Position numbers and translations under genes: made by a program. Below, piece after piece: positions 35,049 to 43,639 of a DNA stretch of 64,000 nucleotides (positions are counted from its first letter, which is position 1; each line of letters starts with the position of its first letter). The notes under the pieces are model-generated. The model did no database searches. It was given only the letters and a program-made list of their open reading frames with translations, and was not told the origin of the DNA. The DNA lies in contig NZ_JAHCTA010000001.1 in assembly GCF_018474025.1 (NCBI RefSeq), positions 248,001 to 312,000 on the forward strand, given 5' to 3'. Origin of the DNA: Alteromonas oceanisediminis. Its GTDB lineage: Bacteria > Pseudomonadota > Gammaproteobacteria > Enterobacterales > Alteromonadaceae.

Positions 35049-36797
35049 TTATTTAAGTTTCCACGGCCACTCGTGAAATTTATCTGGAGTAGACCACGTG
35101 CTGCCGTAACGTTCAGTTAAGAACGATTGAGGATCTCCCGGTATTGGCATATCCTCTTCATAGAGCTTTATCATTTTTCGTTCACTCATTATGTGCTTAG
35201 GTATGCCGCGAATTTGCATTTTTTCCATATGCAACATGGCTTGGTCGTTATTCAACCAATACGGAAATAAATCAATCAATACACCGGTCTTTATCACGTA
35301 CACATGCAAATTTAAATTTGCTCCGCTTTTTGTTGCGCGATTAATAACATATTTATCTTCATCCAATTGAGCTGCAATTTGCTCGTGAACAGCCAATGCA
35401 TCGGGTATAGAGAGGTTTTGTCCCGGTAATTCAATAATAATATCTACGTCATCATCATGGGGGATAAACTTATTGTCTCTAACAGCCCCTAACAACGTGC
35501 CATATGCAAGACAAGGCCTGACGTTCAAATTGTCTAGATCAGCAATTAGCATTTTGAGCGATTCGACAAACTTTCCATATTTAGCGGTTAGTTTGCTTGC
35601 CAGAGCTGTTCCATGTTTAGTTATTTCAATCAACGGTAAATCGGCTCTAGCCCGTTTATGATTTATTTCAAGCTCAAGGGTTTGTAGCGCGCTGCGGGTG
35701 GCAAGCAAGTCCTCAAAGCATAACAAATTAAGCGATGTCTGTACTTTCATGTAAAAAACCAGATACACCGCTAACAATTTGAGCTCTAGCAAAGCTTCAG
35801 GTCCAGTTACCAACGTCTTACTCCAAGACGATAAAAAATACGGAATTAACTGAATGTCTTGTTCATCATGTTCTGTAATATCGTTCAACACGTCGAAATA
35901 ACTGAGAAGAAAGCTCAAGACTTGTTCACGCGTCATATCCGGATGAAATTTGCGTTTACCTAACAGATTTTGAACTTTGCTATACAGTGTTAACTTTTCG
36001 GTATTGTTAAGATTGTTATGTACCTCGTGAGTTCTACCATCAATATCTTCCCCTGTAATACACAAAGGTTTTGACCGCACCCCCCATTTATCGCCGCGAT
36101 TGATAAAGCGAAATCTGCTAATAAATTTTGGCTTTTTGAGTTCTATCTCAACCCAGGGTGTTTGATCTAATTCAGAATGAAAACCACCTGCAGCAAATGA
36201 TTCAGGATCGAGCTTAGCGTTCTTGCTAGAGCTAAAGCGAATCGCTTTAATTGCTTCTGGTGTTATTGGCGTATCATCTCTATCAAATAGCGAAAAGCTA
36301 CTGAAATTAAGAAAATCTTTAACTCCACGTAAAGATATTCTAACTGATGTAAATACGTGCTGCGAGATAATGTCAAGAGGTTGATTAAGTGCTCCTCCGA
36401 TAAACCCGAATGACGGAGCAACATACTCTAAGAACGCTATGTATAATGACCGCTCATTTAGTTTTTCTTTCAATCGACTGACTGGCAGCTCTCTAATTAC
36501 CGTGCCTGACTCATCATCCAGACATATCGTGACAAATCCGCTACTGGTCGTTACATTTTCGGTGTCGGGAACAGGAATCACGTAATGTGCCCAATGTATT
36601 TCTTCCTCAGAGCAGTATGTTATTGATGCATAAGCGAGTACAAAGTGGTCGTCTTTAAGTACAATGACAACGCGCTCGCTAGCTGATACTTCTACACGCC
36701 CCTCAATAAGCTGACACGCCCAAGCCATAAATTGATTTCCCTTCCCGATTAGGCCATTTTGAACTGCTGTATAGCTCAAAATTTCCTGTTCAATCAT
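35049..36797 (-). CDS. LicD-family phosphotransferase with F5/8C-like domain, copy 2
   Basis: Paralogue of the 30564-32393 protein. In 582 residues it shows GFHSELDQTPWVEIEL and FISRFRFINRGDKWGVRSKP in the middle (about 205-245). The LicD core has YGTLLGAVR (432-440), HDDDVDII (447-454), LIDLFPYW and FLTERYGSTW. Spacing between the two domains is conserved in both copies, and both have about 130 unassigned residues in front. It is the first gene of a four-gene operon ending with tagD and has a candidate promoter just downstream of the S-layer gene terminator. Confidence 0.82.
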   Translation of the reverse strand: MIEQEILSYTAVQNGLIGKGNQFMAWACQLIEGRVEVSASERVVIVLKDDHFVLAYASITYCSEEEIHWAHYVIPVPDTENVTTSSGFVTICLDDESGTVIRELPVSRLKEKLNERSLYIAFLEYVAPSFGFIGGALNQPLDIISQHVFTSVRISLRGVKDFLNFSSFSLFDRDDTPITPEAIKAIRFSSSKNAKLDPESFAAGGFHSELDQTPWVEIELKKPKFISRFRFINRGDKWGVRSKPLCITGEDIDGRTHEVHNNLNNTEKLTLYSKVQNLLGKRKFHPDMTREQVLSFLLSYFDVLNDITEHDEQDIQLIPYFLSSWSKTLVTGPEALLELKLLAVYLVFYMKVQTSLNLLCFEDLLATRSALQTLELEINHKRARADLPLIEITKHGTALASKLTAKYGKFVESLKMLIADLDNLNVRPCLAYGTLLGAVRDNKFIPHDDDVDIIIELPGQNLSIPDALAVHEQIAAQLDEDKYVINRATKSGANLNLHVYVIKTGVLIDLFPYWLNNDQAMLHMEKMQIRGIPKHIMSERKMIKLYEEDMPIPGDPQSFLTERYGSTWSTPDKFHEWPWKLK

Positions 36798-36810
36798 ATA
36801 TTAAAGCGCA

Positions 36811-36839
36811 ATTATGCCTTTACCATTAACGAATACCAA
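36811..36839 (-). promoter_or_regulatory. Candidate promoter for the LicD-sulfotransferase-tagD operon
   Basis: On the minus strand TTGGTA (plus 36834-36839) lies 17 bases before CATAAT (plus 36811-36816). It falls between the S-layer gene terminator and the LicD copy 2 start, so the operon can be expressed independently of the S-layer gene. Confidence 0.5.
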
Positions 36840-36850
36840 TGCGTAGTCAT

Positions 36851-36878
36851 AAAAAAAGGTGGCCTAAGCCACCTTTTT
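36851..36878 (-). terminator. Terminator of the S-layer-like gene
   Basis: GGTGGC (36858-36863) and GCCACC (36868-36873) pair around CTAA. The flanking A and T runs lengthen the stem and give a seven-base T tail on the minus strand. It is 28 bases past the stop codon. Confidence 0.92.
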
Positions 36879-36906
36879 AACTAACGCTATTAATGTAACA
36901 GTAATA

Positions 36907-38610
36907 TTAGTTACCGTTGTTACCGTTGTTTGGTAGAGCTGCTTCGTTACCTTGTGTCGTTGCTGTCATGTTGAACAGTGAACCACCGGCAGTACGAATA
37001 AGGCCTAAACCTTCACACGTATCGAATGCGCCTTTAAGAACCAAACGTGCACGACCTTTATATTCTGTCGCACCGTCTACACCAAACGCTGTTTCAATAT
37101 CGATGATGTCTTGACCAGCTGCAGTTGTACGGTTAGCACCTTCAGTCGAGAACACTTGAGTCGCGTGAACCGCTAGGTCTGGAGCGATAGTTGTATCTGC
37201 TGTACCCAATACTGCACCATCTTGTGCGTAAAGTGTGCCACGGATATCACCTTCGTTAATACCAGATGTGTTAGTTAAGCGAACATACGCAGTATCAGAA
37301 TTGCCAACCGCCGGAATATTAAAGAAGCTAGCGATACAGCCGTTACGCACTAAATCACCGAAAGGACCAGCTTCCTCAGCAATGTTGTCATAACGCGCGT
37401 TGAAGAAATCAACGTTCCACGTTGCACTGATTTGACCAACTTCAGGAATAGTTGCTGCGTTTGCACCCGTCTTAACTGAGTAACAAACGTTGTACAAAGA
37501 CGTCAGCTGAGTTGTGTTACCAGAAACCTCAAGCTCAAAAGACGTCAATTCGCCAGCGGCAGCCGTCAATGTATTAGCAGTGAATGCTGTAGTAGAACAA
37601 TCCGCAGCAGAGCTTAGGAAGAACGAGCTCCCATCCTGGAAAGAACCAGAACCAGCTGAGAATGCTAATGTATGCTCGTCACCACCTTGGAAATCAAAGT
37701 CGTCGCCGTTTTCTTTACGTACGTTACCGGTGATACCTGGGAATACCGTAGTACTAGCAGCCTGAAGAGCAAGCTGCAATGTACCCAAGTTAACAGTTGA
37801 AACATCACCAGCTGGGTCGAAGTCTGAACGACCATCTTCTAGTGATGTAATGATTCCATTAGCATCAGTAAACGTAACTTCAGAGTTACCAACGTTAATG
37901 CGCACAGTTCCCGTGAAATCAGTAGCATTTGCTGTCAAATCAAACGGTTCTTGTGAACCAAAAATAACCAACGGCGTGTCAGTTGCTGTAAGGTTGATCT
38001 CATCAGCCAGCACACCGCCTGCTACAGTCTCAACACCTTCAACGTATTCTACACCTAAACGTACTTTCTTATCTGAGCTGCTTGGGTTAAGCGCGTCGGT
38101 CAAGTTCTTAACCGCGTAACCTTCAAACGTAGTACCGCTAAGAATAACGCCATCAGCGCCAGCGTCAGTGTCGAAACTCAATTCAAACGTAATAGTGTTG
38201 TCGCCAATCGCGCCACCCTGTACCACTTCATAAGTGATAGTGTCGCCACCAGCAACAGCAAGGCTGAACGCACCAACGCCGCCGTTAGAGTTATCGACTA
38301 GCGTGGTCGTTGACAAATCCTCACCAAAAACAGCACCGCCACCAAGTGTGTACTTGATAGTAGCAACATCGCCCGCATCGGCAATATCGCCCGGCTCAGT
38401 CGCGCCGTTTGTCAAATCGAAATCTACTGTCGGAGCAGTAATCAGTGTTTCTTCAGAACCAGTACCCGGGTTACCGATGCCAAAAATCACATCTGCCAAT
38501 ACTACCGTTTGGTCGCCGCCGCCAAACTCAAGGTCAGGCGCTGCAACCGCCGAACCAGCTGACGCAGCTAAGACCGCTGCAGCAAGTGCTGTTTTGTTAA
38601 ATAATTTCAT
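36907..38610 (-). CDS. Secreted S-layer-like protein
   Basis: Likely surface-layer protein. The 567-residue precursor has a clean signal peptide, MKLFNKTALAAAVLAASAGS, cleaved near AVA-APD. The mature chain is acidic, rich in Gly, Thr, Ala, Asp and Val, low in Lys and predicted all-beta. It contains four Cys in the C-terminal half (AADCSTT, NVCYSV, NGCIAS, FDTCEG) that could form two disulfides, and ends in an Asn/Gly tail. Size, composition and setting recall the Slr4-type S-layer protein of Pseudoalteromonas tunicata; I recall this family but could not align it. An AAGGA site, strong promoter, 5' hairpin and terminator suggest high expression. A fimbrial or adhesin role is the alternative. 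Confidence 0.7.
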   Translation of the reverse strand: MKLFNKTALAAAVLAASAGSAVAAPDLEFGGGDQTVVLADVIFGIGNPGTGSEETLITAPTVDFDLTNGATEPGDIADAGDVATIKYTLGGGAVFGEDLSTTTLVDNSNGGVGAFSLAVAGGDTITYEVVQGGAIGDNTITFELSFDTDAGADGVILSGTTFEGYAVKNLTDALNPSSSDKKVRLGVEYVEGVETVAGGVLADEINLTATDTPLVIFGSQEPFDLTANATDFTGTVRINVGNSEVTFTDANGIITSLEDGRSDFDPAGDVSTVNLGTLQLALQAASTTVFPGITGNVRKENGDDFDFQGGDEHTLAFSAGSGSFQDGSSFFLSSAADCSTTAFTANTLTAAAGELTSFELEVSGNTTQLTSLYNVCYSVKTGANAATIPEVGQISATWNVDFFNARYDNIAEEAGPFGDLVRNGCIASFFNIPAVGNSDTAYVRLTNTSGINEGDIRGTLYAQDGAVLGTADTTIAPDLAVHATQVFSTEGANRTTAAGQDIIDIETAFGVDGATEYKGRARLVLKGAFDTCEGLGLIRTAGGSLFNMTATTQGNEAALPNNGNNGN

Positions 38611-38706
38611 TTATAAATCCTTAAATATAGTTATATAGCTATAGCCGTTCAGATCATTATAATCGCAGTTAGCGCACCGTGAAAAAATGCCTGAACATGT
38701 TAATAA

Positions 38707-38744
38707 GCGCATCAATTGAGATAGGGCCCCTATAATTGGTGCGC
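38707..38744 (-). promoter_or_regulatory. Strong stem-loop at the predicted 5' end of the S-layer-like mRNA
   Basis: GCGCATCAATT (38707-38717) pairs with AATTGGTGCGC (38734-38744) with one G-U. ATAGGG (38721-38726) pairs with CCCTAT (38728-38733) at the top, leaving a 3-base bulge. With transcription starting near 38753 the stem would begin about nine bases from the 5' end, as in ompA-type stabilising leaders. Confidence 0.7.
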
Positions 38745-38759
38745 CTTTCACGACTTGAG

Positions 38760-38787
38760 ATTCTATTCGTACCATTTCAGAAGTCAA
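38760..38787 (-). promoter_or_regulatory. Sigma-70 promoter of the S-layer-like gene
   Basis: On the minus strand TTGACT (plus 38782-38787) is 16 bases before TAGAAT (plus 38760-38765); each box has one mismatch to consensus. The predicted start near 38753 gives a leader of about 143 bases. Confidence 0.7.
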
Positions 38788-39139
38788 CCCTTAGATTAGG
38801 CCAATTCTCCAATTAAAGTAAGTCTTTATGTGAAAAATATTGTCTGGTAATCCCAAATGCCATTGGCTAAGAGTTATCGCTGTGACGTAGCACATTCTTA
38901 CAGCGTCATTAACGCTTGTTTAATTATGTAGCGCCGTACATCCGAGCAGTTACTTGGACATTATCGGCTAAAAGGTTAGCTCCTTGAGATAGCGGTTTCA
39001 GCTTACAGCGCGGCTTTGATGACCATTTTTTGGGAAACTACGACGTTTTCGCCAAGGTTGATAGTATATTATCCGAGTGATTAAAGAGCAGTTTATCCCC
39101 GCCTAAAAACTAAATTCAATGTGCTGTGTCGCTAATGTC

Positions 39140-39155
39140 GCAATGTATACATTGC
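39140..39155. promoter_or_regulatory. Perfect 16-bp palindrome, candidate operator
   Basis: GCAATGTATACATTGC is identical to its own reverse complement. It sits between the divergent promoters of the S-layer-like gene and the T2SS operon, where a dimeric regulator could act on one or both. No regulator gene is adjacent. Confidence 0.45.
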
Positions 39156-39349
39156 TGTTAACCACTTAAGTATCGATAATAATAAGCGATTGTCGTTTTA
39201 GATACGCTTATATTATTGCGTGCTAACCTGTCAATTGTGATGTGATGGTTTGCCACCTCAATCCTTAACTAAGCTGCCGACCCTAAACAAGCATTATAAA
39301 ATGAGTATATGGTCTCATGGTGTTTGCATTGAGTTCATATTTCAATTGC

Positions 39350-39377
39350 TTTACCATTCTCGGCTGGTTGCTATACA
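39350..39377 (+). promoter_or_regulatory. Candidate extended -10 promoter for the T2SS operon
   Basis: TTTACC at 39350-39355 is 16 bases before TATACA at 39372-39377, which is preceded by TGC to form an extended -10. It lies about 35 bases upstream of the gspE start codon. Confidence 0.45.
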
Positions 39378-39411
39378 ACTGCTGTTTTCGATGTCTAATT
39401 GAGTGTAATAA

Positions 39412-41109
39412 ATGACGAGACAAATTGGTGCGTTATTGCGGGAGAAAGGCGCTCTTTCAGCGAAGGATTTAGAGAAGGCGCTGAACATCCAAACAGAGAT
39501 TGGCGGAAAGCTTGGCGCCATCTTAATCAGAATTGGTGCTACTTCTGAAGAGTTCGTGGTGAGAACGTTAGCTGAACAGTTAGATTTGCTGTTAGCGGGG
39601 AGCGGACGCAAACTGCCTGACCCATCCGATATCGTTGAGTGCTGCAGAGAACACAATATTGATATCGAATGGCTCGTTGATCAACACGCGCTAGTTTGGT
39701 TCGAGTCAGGTACCGAGCATAACCTTATTTGCGCGTCTCGCGATCCTCTTTCAGAGCCACTGATCTCGGCGTTAGAAATGCTTTGTCCGCAAGCTGAAAT
39801 TTCGCCTTGCTTTATTCTTTCACAAGATTTTGATTCCCTAAATCGCAGTATCAATAAAATTAAAGATATGTATTCCGACACCGCTGCTGGCAGCGAATCT
39901 TACCTTAAGGAGCTAGCGGAGGAAGCGCCGACGATAGAATTAGTCAATAGCCTGTTCGCTCAAGCTGTTGATGCGAACGCCTCTGACATTCATTTCGAGC
40001 CGGAAGAAGGTAGTTTTCGAGTTAGGTTCAGAGGTGATGGCGTATTAACCACTAAGTTGACCTTAGGTAAAGAGAAGTTTGATGCGCTGGTGTCGAGAAT
40101 AAAGTTAATTTCAGGGATGGACATCGCCGAAAGGCGGCTCCCACAGGATGGCAGTATTTCGACACGTGCCGGTGGCGTGGAGATCGATATTCGTGTTTCA
40201 GCGCTACCGGGGGTACACGGTGAATCGATGGTGTTGCGACTCTTGCCTAAAGACAAAGAGCGTCTGAGCATGGAAAAGCTTGGCATGCTACCCGACCAAA
40301 TGGCTCTGATGGCACGTCTCGTTCGCCAGCCACACGGTATTATCTTAGTCACGGGCCCAACTGGGTCAGGCAAATCTACTACACTATACACCGCATTGGA
40401 CGAATCTAACGACCACGACAAGAAAATTATCACGGTCGAAAATCCGGTTGAATTTAAGTTAGAGGGCATCACTCAAACACAGACTAACGAAGATATCGGC
40501 CTTACATTCGCAGTGTGCCTTCGCACTATTTTACGGCAAGACCCAGATGTCATCATGATTGGTGAAATCCGCGATTTAGAAACCGCTGAAATTGCGATGC
40601 AAGCCGCTATAACAGGTCACTTAGTTTTATCTACCTTGCACACAAATGATTCGTTGAGTGCGTTCACTCGCCTAGTCGATATGGGGGTGGAACCATTTAT
40701 GGCGGCAACCCCCGTTATTGCCACTCAAGCACAACGCCTGCTGCGCAAACTGTGTACCCATTGCCGCCAGCCAGCTTCAGCATCGCCACGCGATGCTGAT
40801 GTGATTACTGAGCTCGCCGAATCGCTAGGATTTAGCCAACAAGCCAATTGGCACGTTGCCGTGGGATGTAAAGATTGCCAAGGCACCGGTTATAAGGGGC
40901 GAGTTGGTATTTACGAGTTGATTGAAATCAAAGACCAAATGCGCTCACTCATTTTAGAGCAAAAACCAGTCAATGAAATGTATAAGTTGGCTAAAAAACA
41001 AGGTCATCGAGATTTGTATGAAGACGGAATGCTTAAAGCATTTATGGGCAGCACGAGCGTCGAAGAAGTCTTCCGCGTTTGCCGCACCAGCGAGGCTAAC
41101 ATCGAATGA
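39412..41109 (+). CDS. gspE: Type II secretion ATPase GspE
   Basis: Cytoplasmic hexameric ATPase that powers pseudopilus assembly. The 565 residues begin with an N1E-type domain (IGALLREKGALSAKDLEKAL). The ATPase core has Walker A GPTGSGKST near 315-323, the Asp box TVENPVEFKL, Walker B VIMIGEIRDLETAEIA and the His box LVLSTLHTNDS. A zinc-binding tetracysteine follows: CTHC near 447-450 and CKDC near 486-489. All catalytic residues are present. The closest alternative, a type IV pilus PilB, is unlikely because gspF to gspD follow. It overlaps gspF by four bases. Confidence 0.95.
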   Translation: MTRQIGALLREKGALSAKDLEKALNIQTEIGGKLGAILIRIGATSEEFVVRTLAEQLDLLLAGSGRKLPDPSDIVECCREHNIDIEWLVDQHALVWFESGTEHNLICASRDPLSEPLISALEMLCPQAEISPCFILSQDFDSLNRSINKIKDMYSDTAAGSESYLKELAEEAPTIELVNSLFAQAVDANASDIHFEPEEGSFRVRFRGDGVLTTKLTLGKEKFDALVSRIKLISGMDIAERRLPQDGSISTRAGGVEIDIRVSALPGVHGESMVLRLLPKDKERLSMEKLGMLPDQMALMARLVRQPHGIILVTGPTGSGKSTTLYTALDESNDHDKKIITVENPVEFKLEGITQTQTNEDIGLTFAVCLRTILRQDPDVIMIGEIRDLETAEIAMQAAITGHLVLSTLHTNDSLSAFTRLVDMGVEPFMAATPVIATQAQRLLRKLCTHCRQPASASPRDADVITELAESLGFSQQANWHVAVGCKDCQGTGYKGRVGIYELIEIKDQMRSLILEQKPVNEMYKLAKKQGHRDLYEDGMLKAFMGSTSVEEVFRVCRTSEANIE

Positions 41110-42311
41110 GCCAGTTTGCTTATGAAGGTATTGACAAGTCTGGCGAGAAGACCGGCGGAGTTATCATGGCAGATAACTTCCGCGCCGCCGCTCGGCAGCT
41201 AGAGTCCAGGAACCTGAAAATTATCTCTTTGGATGTAGTAACACCCAAAGCTTCTAAAGCTGTCTCCACTCGCAAGACAAAGATATCTAAAGATGACGTG
41301 ATCCTTATATTCTATGAAATTGCAACCATGCTTCGTGCAGGTGTGAGTTTGAAGGAGGCAGTGGAAGCTCAATGTGAATCGGGTCATACAGATGCTGTTC
41401 TCAACGTTTTTAAAAGTTTGCTTTCACAGTTGAAAAGCGGCGCAGCGTTCTCAGCTGCAGTGCGTAATACTGAACTTAAAATCCCAGATTATATGTTTCA
41501 CCTTATAGAATCGGGTGAAATGACGGGGCAGTTAGCGGCAGCCATCGAGCAGGGTGTAGAGCAAATGGAGTACGATGTAAAAATACAATCGGAAACGAAA
41601 AGTGCTCTTATCTACCCTACCATCCTGGTGCTCTCTGGTGTAGTTGCTGTGGGCATCATGTTTCTGTTCGTCGTTCCCAAGTTTTCTTCTTTACTAAGCA
41701 GCGCCGACGATATGCCAACCCTAGCATGGCTAGTCATTTCGTCCGGGGTGTGGGTTAACAATAATAAGTTGGGGGTATTAATCGGTTTTGTTGTAATTGT
41801 CATCGCAATCAGTTTGGTAGTAACACAAGAGCGTTTTAAAATTCCATTATTGAATTTCCTCAGTCGATCTCCGGTTATTGGTGGTTGGCTGAATGAAAGT
41901 GACATCGCCGTGTGGTCGAAAATGCTTGGGATTTTACTTGAAAGCAAAGTGCCTATGTTAGAAGCGTTGTCTCTGGCAGCAAAATCGAGCAGAATTCCGT
42001 GGCGCAAAGCGCGGTTAGCTCAGGTTAAGTCTGGGGTTAAATCCGGAATGGCGCTTTCTGCGGCACTGAAGCGCGAGGACGTGGTGTCTCCTACTACTGT
42101 TAATCTCGTCAAAGTCGGCGAAAAATCGGGAGATTTATCAACCACATTAGCCTCTGTGTCGCGACTCTACGACCAAGCCAGTAAGAAGCGCATGCAAACG
42201 CTTTTGTCTTTGATTGAGCCAATTGCAATTTTAGTGATTGGCGTAGTAATCGGAGTGATTATTATGGGTATTATCCTTGCTATTACTAGCGCTAACGACA
42301 TAGCGATATAG
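41106..42311 (+). CDS. gspF: Type II secretion inner-membrane protein GspF
   Basis: Polytopic platform protein that couples the ATPase to the pseudopilus. The 401 residues include two repeated cytoplasmic four-helix units. The first contains ISKDDVILIFYEIATMLRAGVSLKEA and the second AVWSKMLGILLESKVPMLEAL, each split here by its conserved LxxG pattern. Three membrane segments follow, at about 175-200, 218-240 and 375-398. PTILVLSGVVAVGIMFLFVVPKF is the hallmark first transmembrane stretch. The ATGA overlap with gspE indicates coupling. Confidence 0.94.
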   Translation: MSQFAYEGIDKSGEKTGGVIMADNFRAAARQLESRNLKIISLDVVTPKASKAVSTRKTKISKDDVILIFYEIATMLRAGVSLKEAVEAQCESGHTDAVLNVFKSLLSQLKSGAAFSAAVRNTELKIPDYMFHLIESGEMTGQLAAAIEQGVEQMEYDVKIQSETKSALIYPTILVLSGVVAVGIMFLFVVPKFSSLLSSADDMPTLAWLVISSGVWVNNNKLGVLIGFVVIVIAISLVVTQERFKIPLLNFLSRSPVIGGWLNESDIAVWSKMLGILLESKVPMLEALSLAAKSSRIPWRKARLAQVKSGVKSGMALSAALKREDVVSPTTVNLVKVGEKSGDLSTTLASVSRLYDQASKKRMQTLLSLIEPIAILVIGVVIGVIIMGIILAITSANDIAI

Positions 42312-42354
42312 TCGTAAATAGTTAACTTTGCTAATTAAACTAAGGGGGGGTGTA

Positions 42355-42780
42355 ATGAAAAGAGCCAGTACCGGTTTCACATTGTTAGAAATGATTGTTG
42401 TCTTAGTCATCATTGGCTTGCTAATGGGTTTGGTGGGACCTCGGGTGTTTAAGCAGGCTGATAAAGCCAAAGTGCAAACCGCTGAGGCCCAAGTCACCAT
42501 GCTCAAGGGGGCGCTACAAACCATGCGTTTAGATATTAATCGATTTCCCACTAATGAAGAGGGACTTGCCTTATTGCTAAATAATAGTACGCCAGAAAAC
42601 CCCAACTGGGACGGGCCATACTTGGAGGACGAGTTACCGCTAGACCCATGGGATAGACCTTATCAATACTCTACCCAAAAAACTCAAAATCGTCCCTTTG
42701 AATTGTATTCTTTTGGCGCTGATGGGAAACGCGGTGGTGAAGATTATGACGCAGACATTGGCTACATCGCAGTCCGATAA
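42355..42780 (+). CDS. gspG: Major pseudopilin GspG
   Basis: Main subunit of the T2SS pseudopilus. The ATG at 42355 is chosen over an in-frame upstream codon at 42328 because a very strong AAGGGGGGG lies just before it. The start then gives the six-residue basic leader MKRAST before the prepilin site G/FTLLEMIVVLVIIGLL. The 141-residue precursor has the typical length. The C-terminal LDPWDRPYQY and SFGADGKRGGEDYDADIGY are the calcium-binding loop of GspG. Confidence 0.96.
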   Translation: MKRASTGFTLLEMIVVLVIIGLLMGLVGPRVFKQADKAKVQTAEAQVTMLKGALQTMRLDINRFPTNEEGLALLLNNSTPENPNWDGPYLEDELPLDPWDRPYQYSTQKTQNRPFELYSFGADGKRGGEDYDADIGYIAVR

Positions 42781-42789
42781 GGAGGATTG

Positions 42790-43212
42790 ATGACGGCCCA
42801 AACATTGACCAAATCTGTCGCTAACCGTGGTTACACACTCCTCGAATTGCTGATTGTTTTATTGTTGATGGGCCTATTGATGGGTCTGACCACGCCAAGG
42901 CTAATCCAAATGTACGAATCGGTCAGTTTTTCGATAGAAAGAGACGATGTCTTATATCAACTCGGAAGCTTACCATTTATGGTCTATCAGCGCGGGCAAG
43001 CCTTCAAGTTACTAGATATCGAAAAAGCCGACTCAACGGACGTTATAACATTGCCAGATGGATGGCGATTGGAGAGCGACGAAACTTCTAATATTATTTA
43101 CAATGCTTTCGGCTATTGTTCCGGAGGAGGAGCGTTGTTTGTCAAAAATGAACGGCAACTACGAGTGCAGCTTGAGCCTCCAATGTGCCGCCCACGCATT
43201 TTGTATGATTGA
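42790..43212 (+). CDS. gspH: Minor pseudopilin GspH
   Basis: Pseudopilin of the GspH type. A prepilin cleavage site follows a 14-residue leader: VANRG/YTLLELLIVLLLMGLLMG, with Glu at position 5 of the mature protein. The 140-residue product has two Cys in its C-terminal half (GYCSGG and PPMCRP) that could pair. A TTG at 42787 is also in frame, but GGAGG at 42781-42785 is better spaced for the ATG at 42790. Assignment as H rests on order and on mature length. It overlaps gspI by eight bases. Confidence 0.82.
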   Translation: MTAQTLTKSVANRGYTLLELLIVLLLMGLLMGLTTPRLIQMYESVSFSIERDDVLYQLGSLPFMVYQRGQAFKLLDIEKADSTDVITLPDGWRLESDETSNIIYNAFGYCSGGGALFVKNERQLRVQLEPPMCRPRILYD

Positions 43213-43639
43213 CATGCGCCCAAGCCGAATATCTTGCTACAGCGGCTTTTCCTTACTTGAAGCGATTGTCGCCCTGCTTCTTGTCACGATGCTTAGTATG
43301 GCATCTTTTTCGTGGATCAGTAACCTGTTACTTTCAGTAGGCAAGCTAGAAGAAAACGCATATACCAACCAAATAAAAAGAAATGTTAGCGAGTTCATTT
43401 CCGACGTAAACGTTATGACACAACCCGACGGGAATCGATCACTGGGCGGTATTGACATTAGCTGGACAGCAAATTTGATTGAACCTATTCAGGAAGGCAT
43501 CAATCTTCGCGGCGACAAAACACCTTTCGAAGTTGGGTTATATCGCGTTTCAGTAAATGTCGAAGATATGTCCGGCGAGCGTGTTAGGTTTGAGTTTATT
43601 CAAGTAGGTTATAGGGCGTTATCTGATGACGTATTCTAA
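43205..43639 (+). CDS. gspI: Minor pseudopilin GspI
   Basis: Pseudopilin placed at the tip with GspJ and GspK. The open frame extends back to 43058 inside gspH, but the prepilin leader fixes the start near 43205 or 43214. This gives a 14- or 11-residue leader before SCYSG/FSLLEAIVALLLVTM. The predicted mature protein is about 130 residues. Neither start has a clear ribosome binding site, so translation is probably coupled to gspH termination. The 3' end overlaps gspJ by 14 bases. Confidence 0.85.
   Translation: MIDMRPSRISCYSGFSLLEAIVALLLVTMLSMASFSWISNLLLSVGKLEENAYTNQIKRNVSEFISDVNVMTQPDGNRSLGGIDISWTANLIEPIQEGINLRGDKTPFEVGLYRVSVNVEDMSGERVRFEFIQVGYRALSDDVF

Larger units (their letters stand above)
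38611..39411. other. Long divergent control region between S-layer-like gene and T2SS operon
   Basis: 801 bases without a credible gene. It holds a promoter and a hairpin for the S-layer-like gene (38707-38787), a perfect 16-bp palindrome (39140-39155) and a second imperfect hairpin, AATAATAAGCG (39178-39188) with CGCTTATATTATT (39205-39217). A candidate promoter for gspE (39350-39377) is also present. The stretch 38790-39120 shows nothing I can name. Confidence 0.7.

Noticed and set aside
39990-40472. 160-codon minus-strand open frame inside gspE
   Set aside because: It lies opposite the Walker A region of gspE and has no start context.
43058-43204. Upstream extension of the gspI open frame into gspH
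   Set aside because: A prepilin leader of 11-14 residues fits only the downstream start; the extension overlaps gspH coding sequence.
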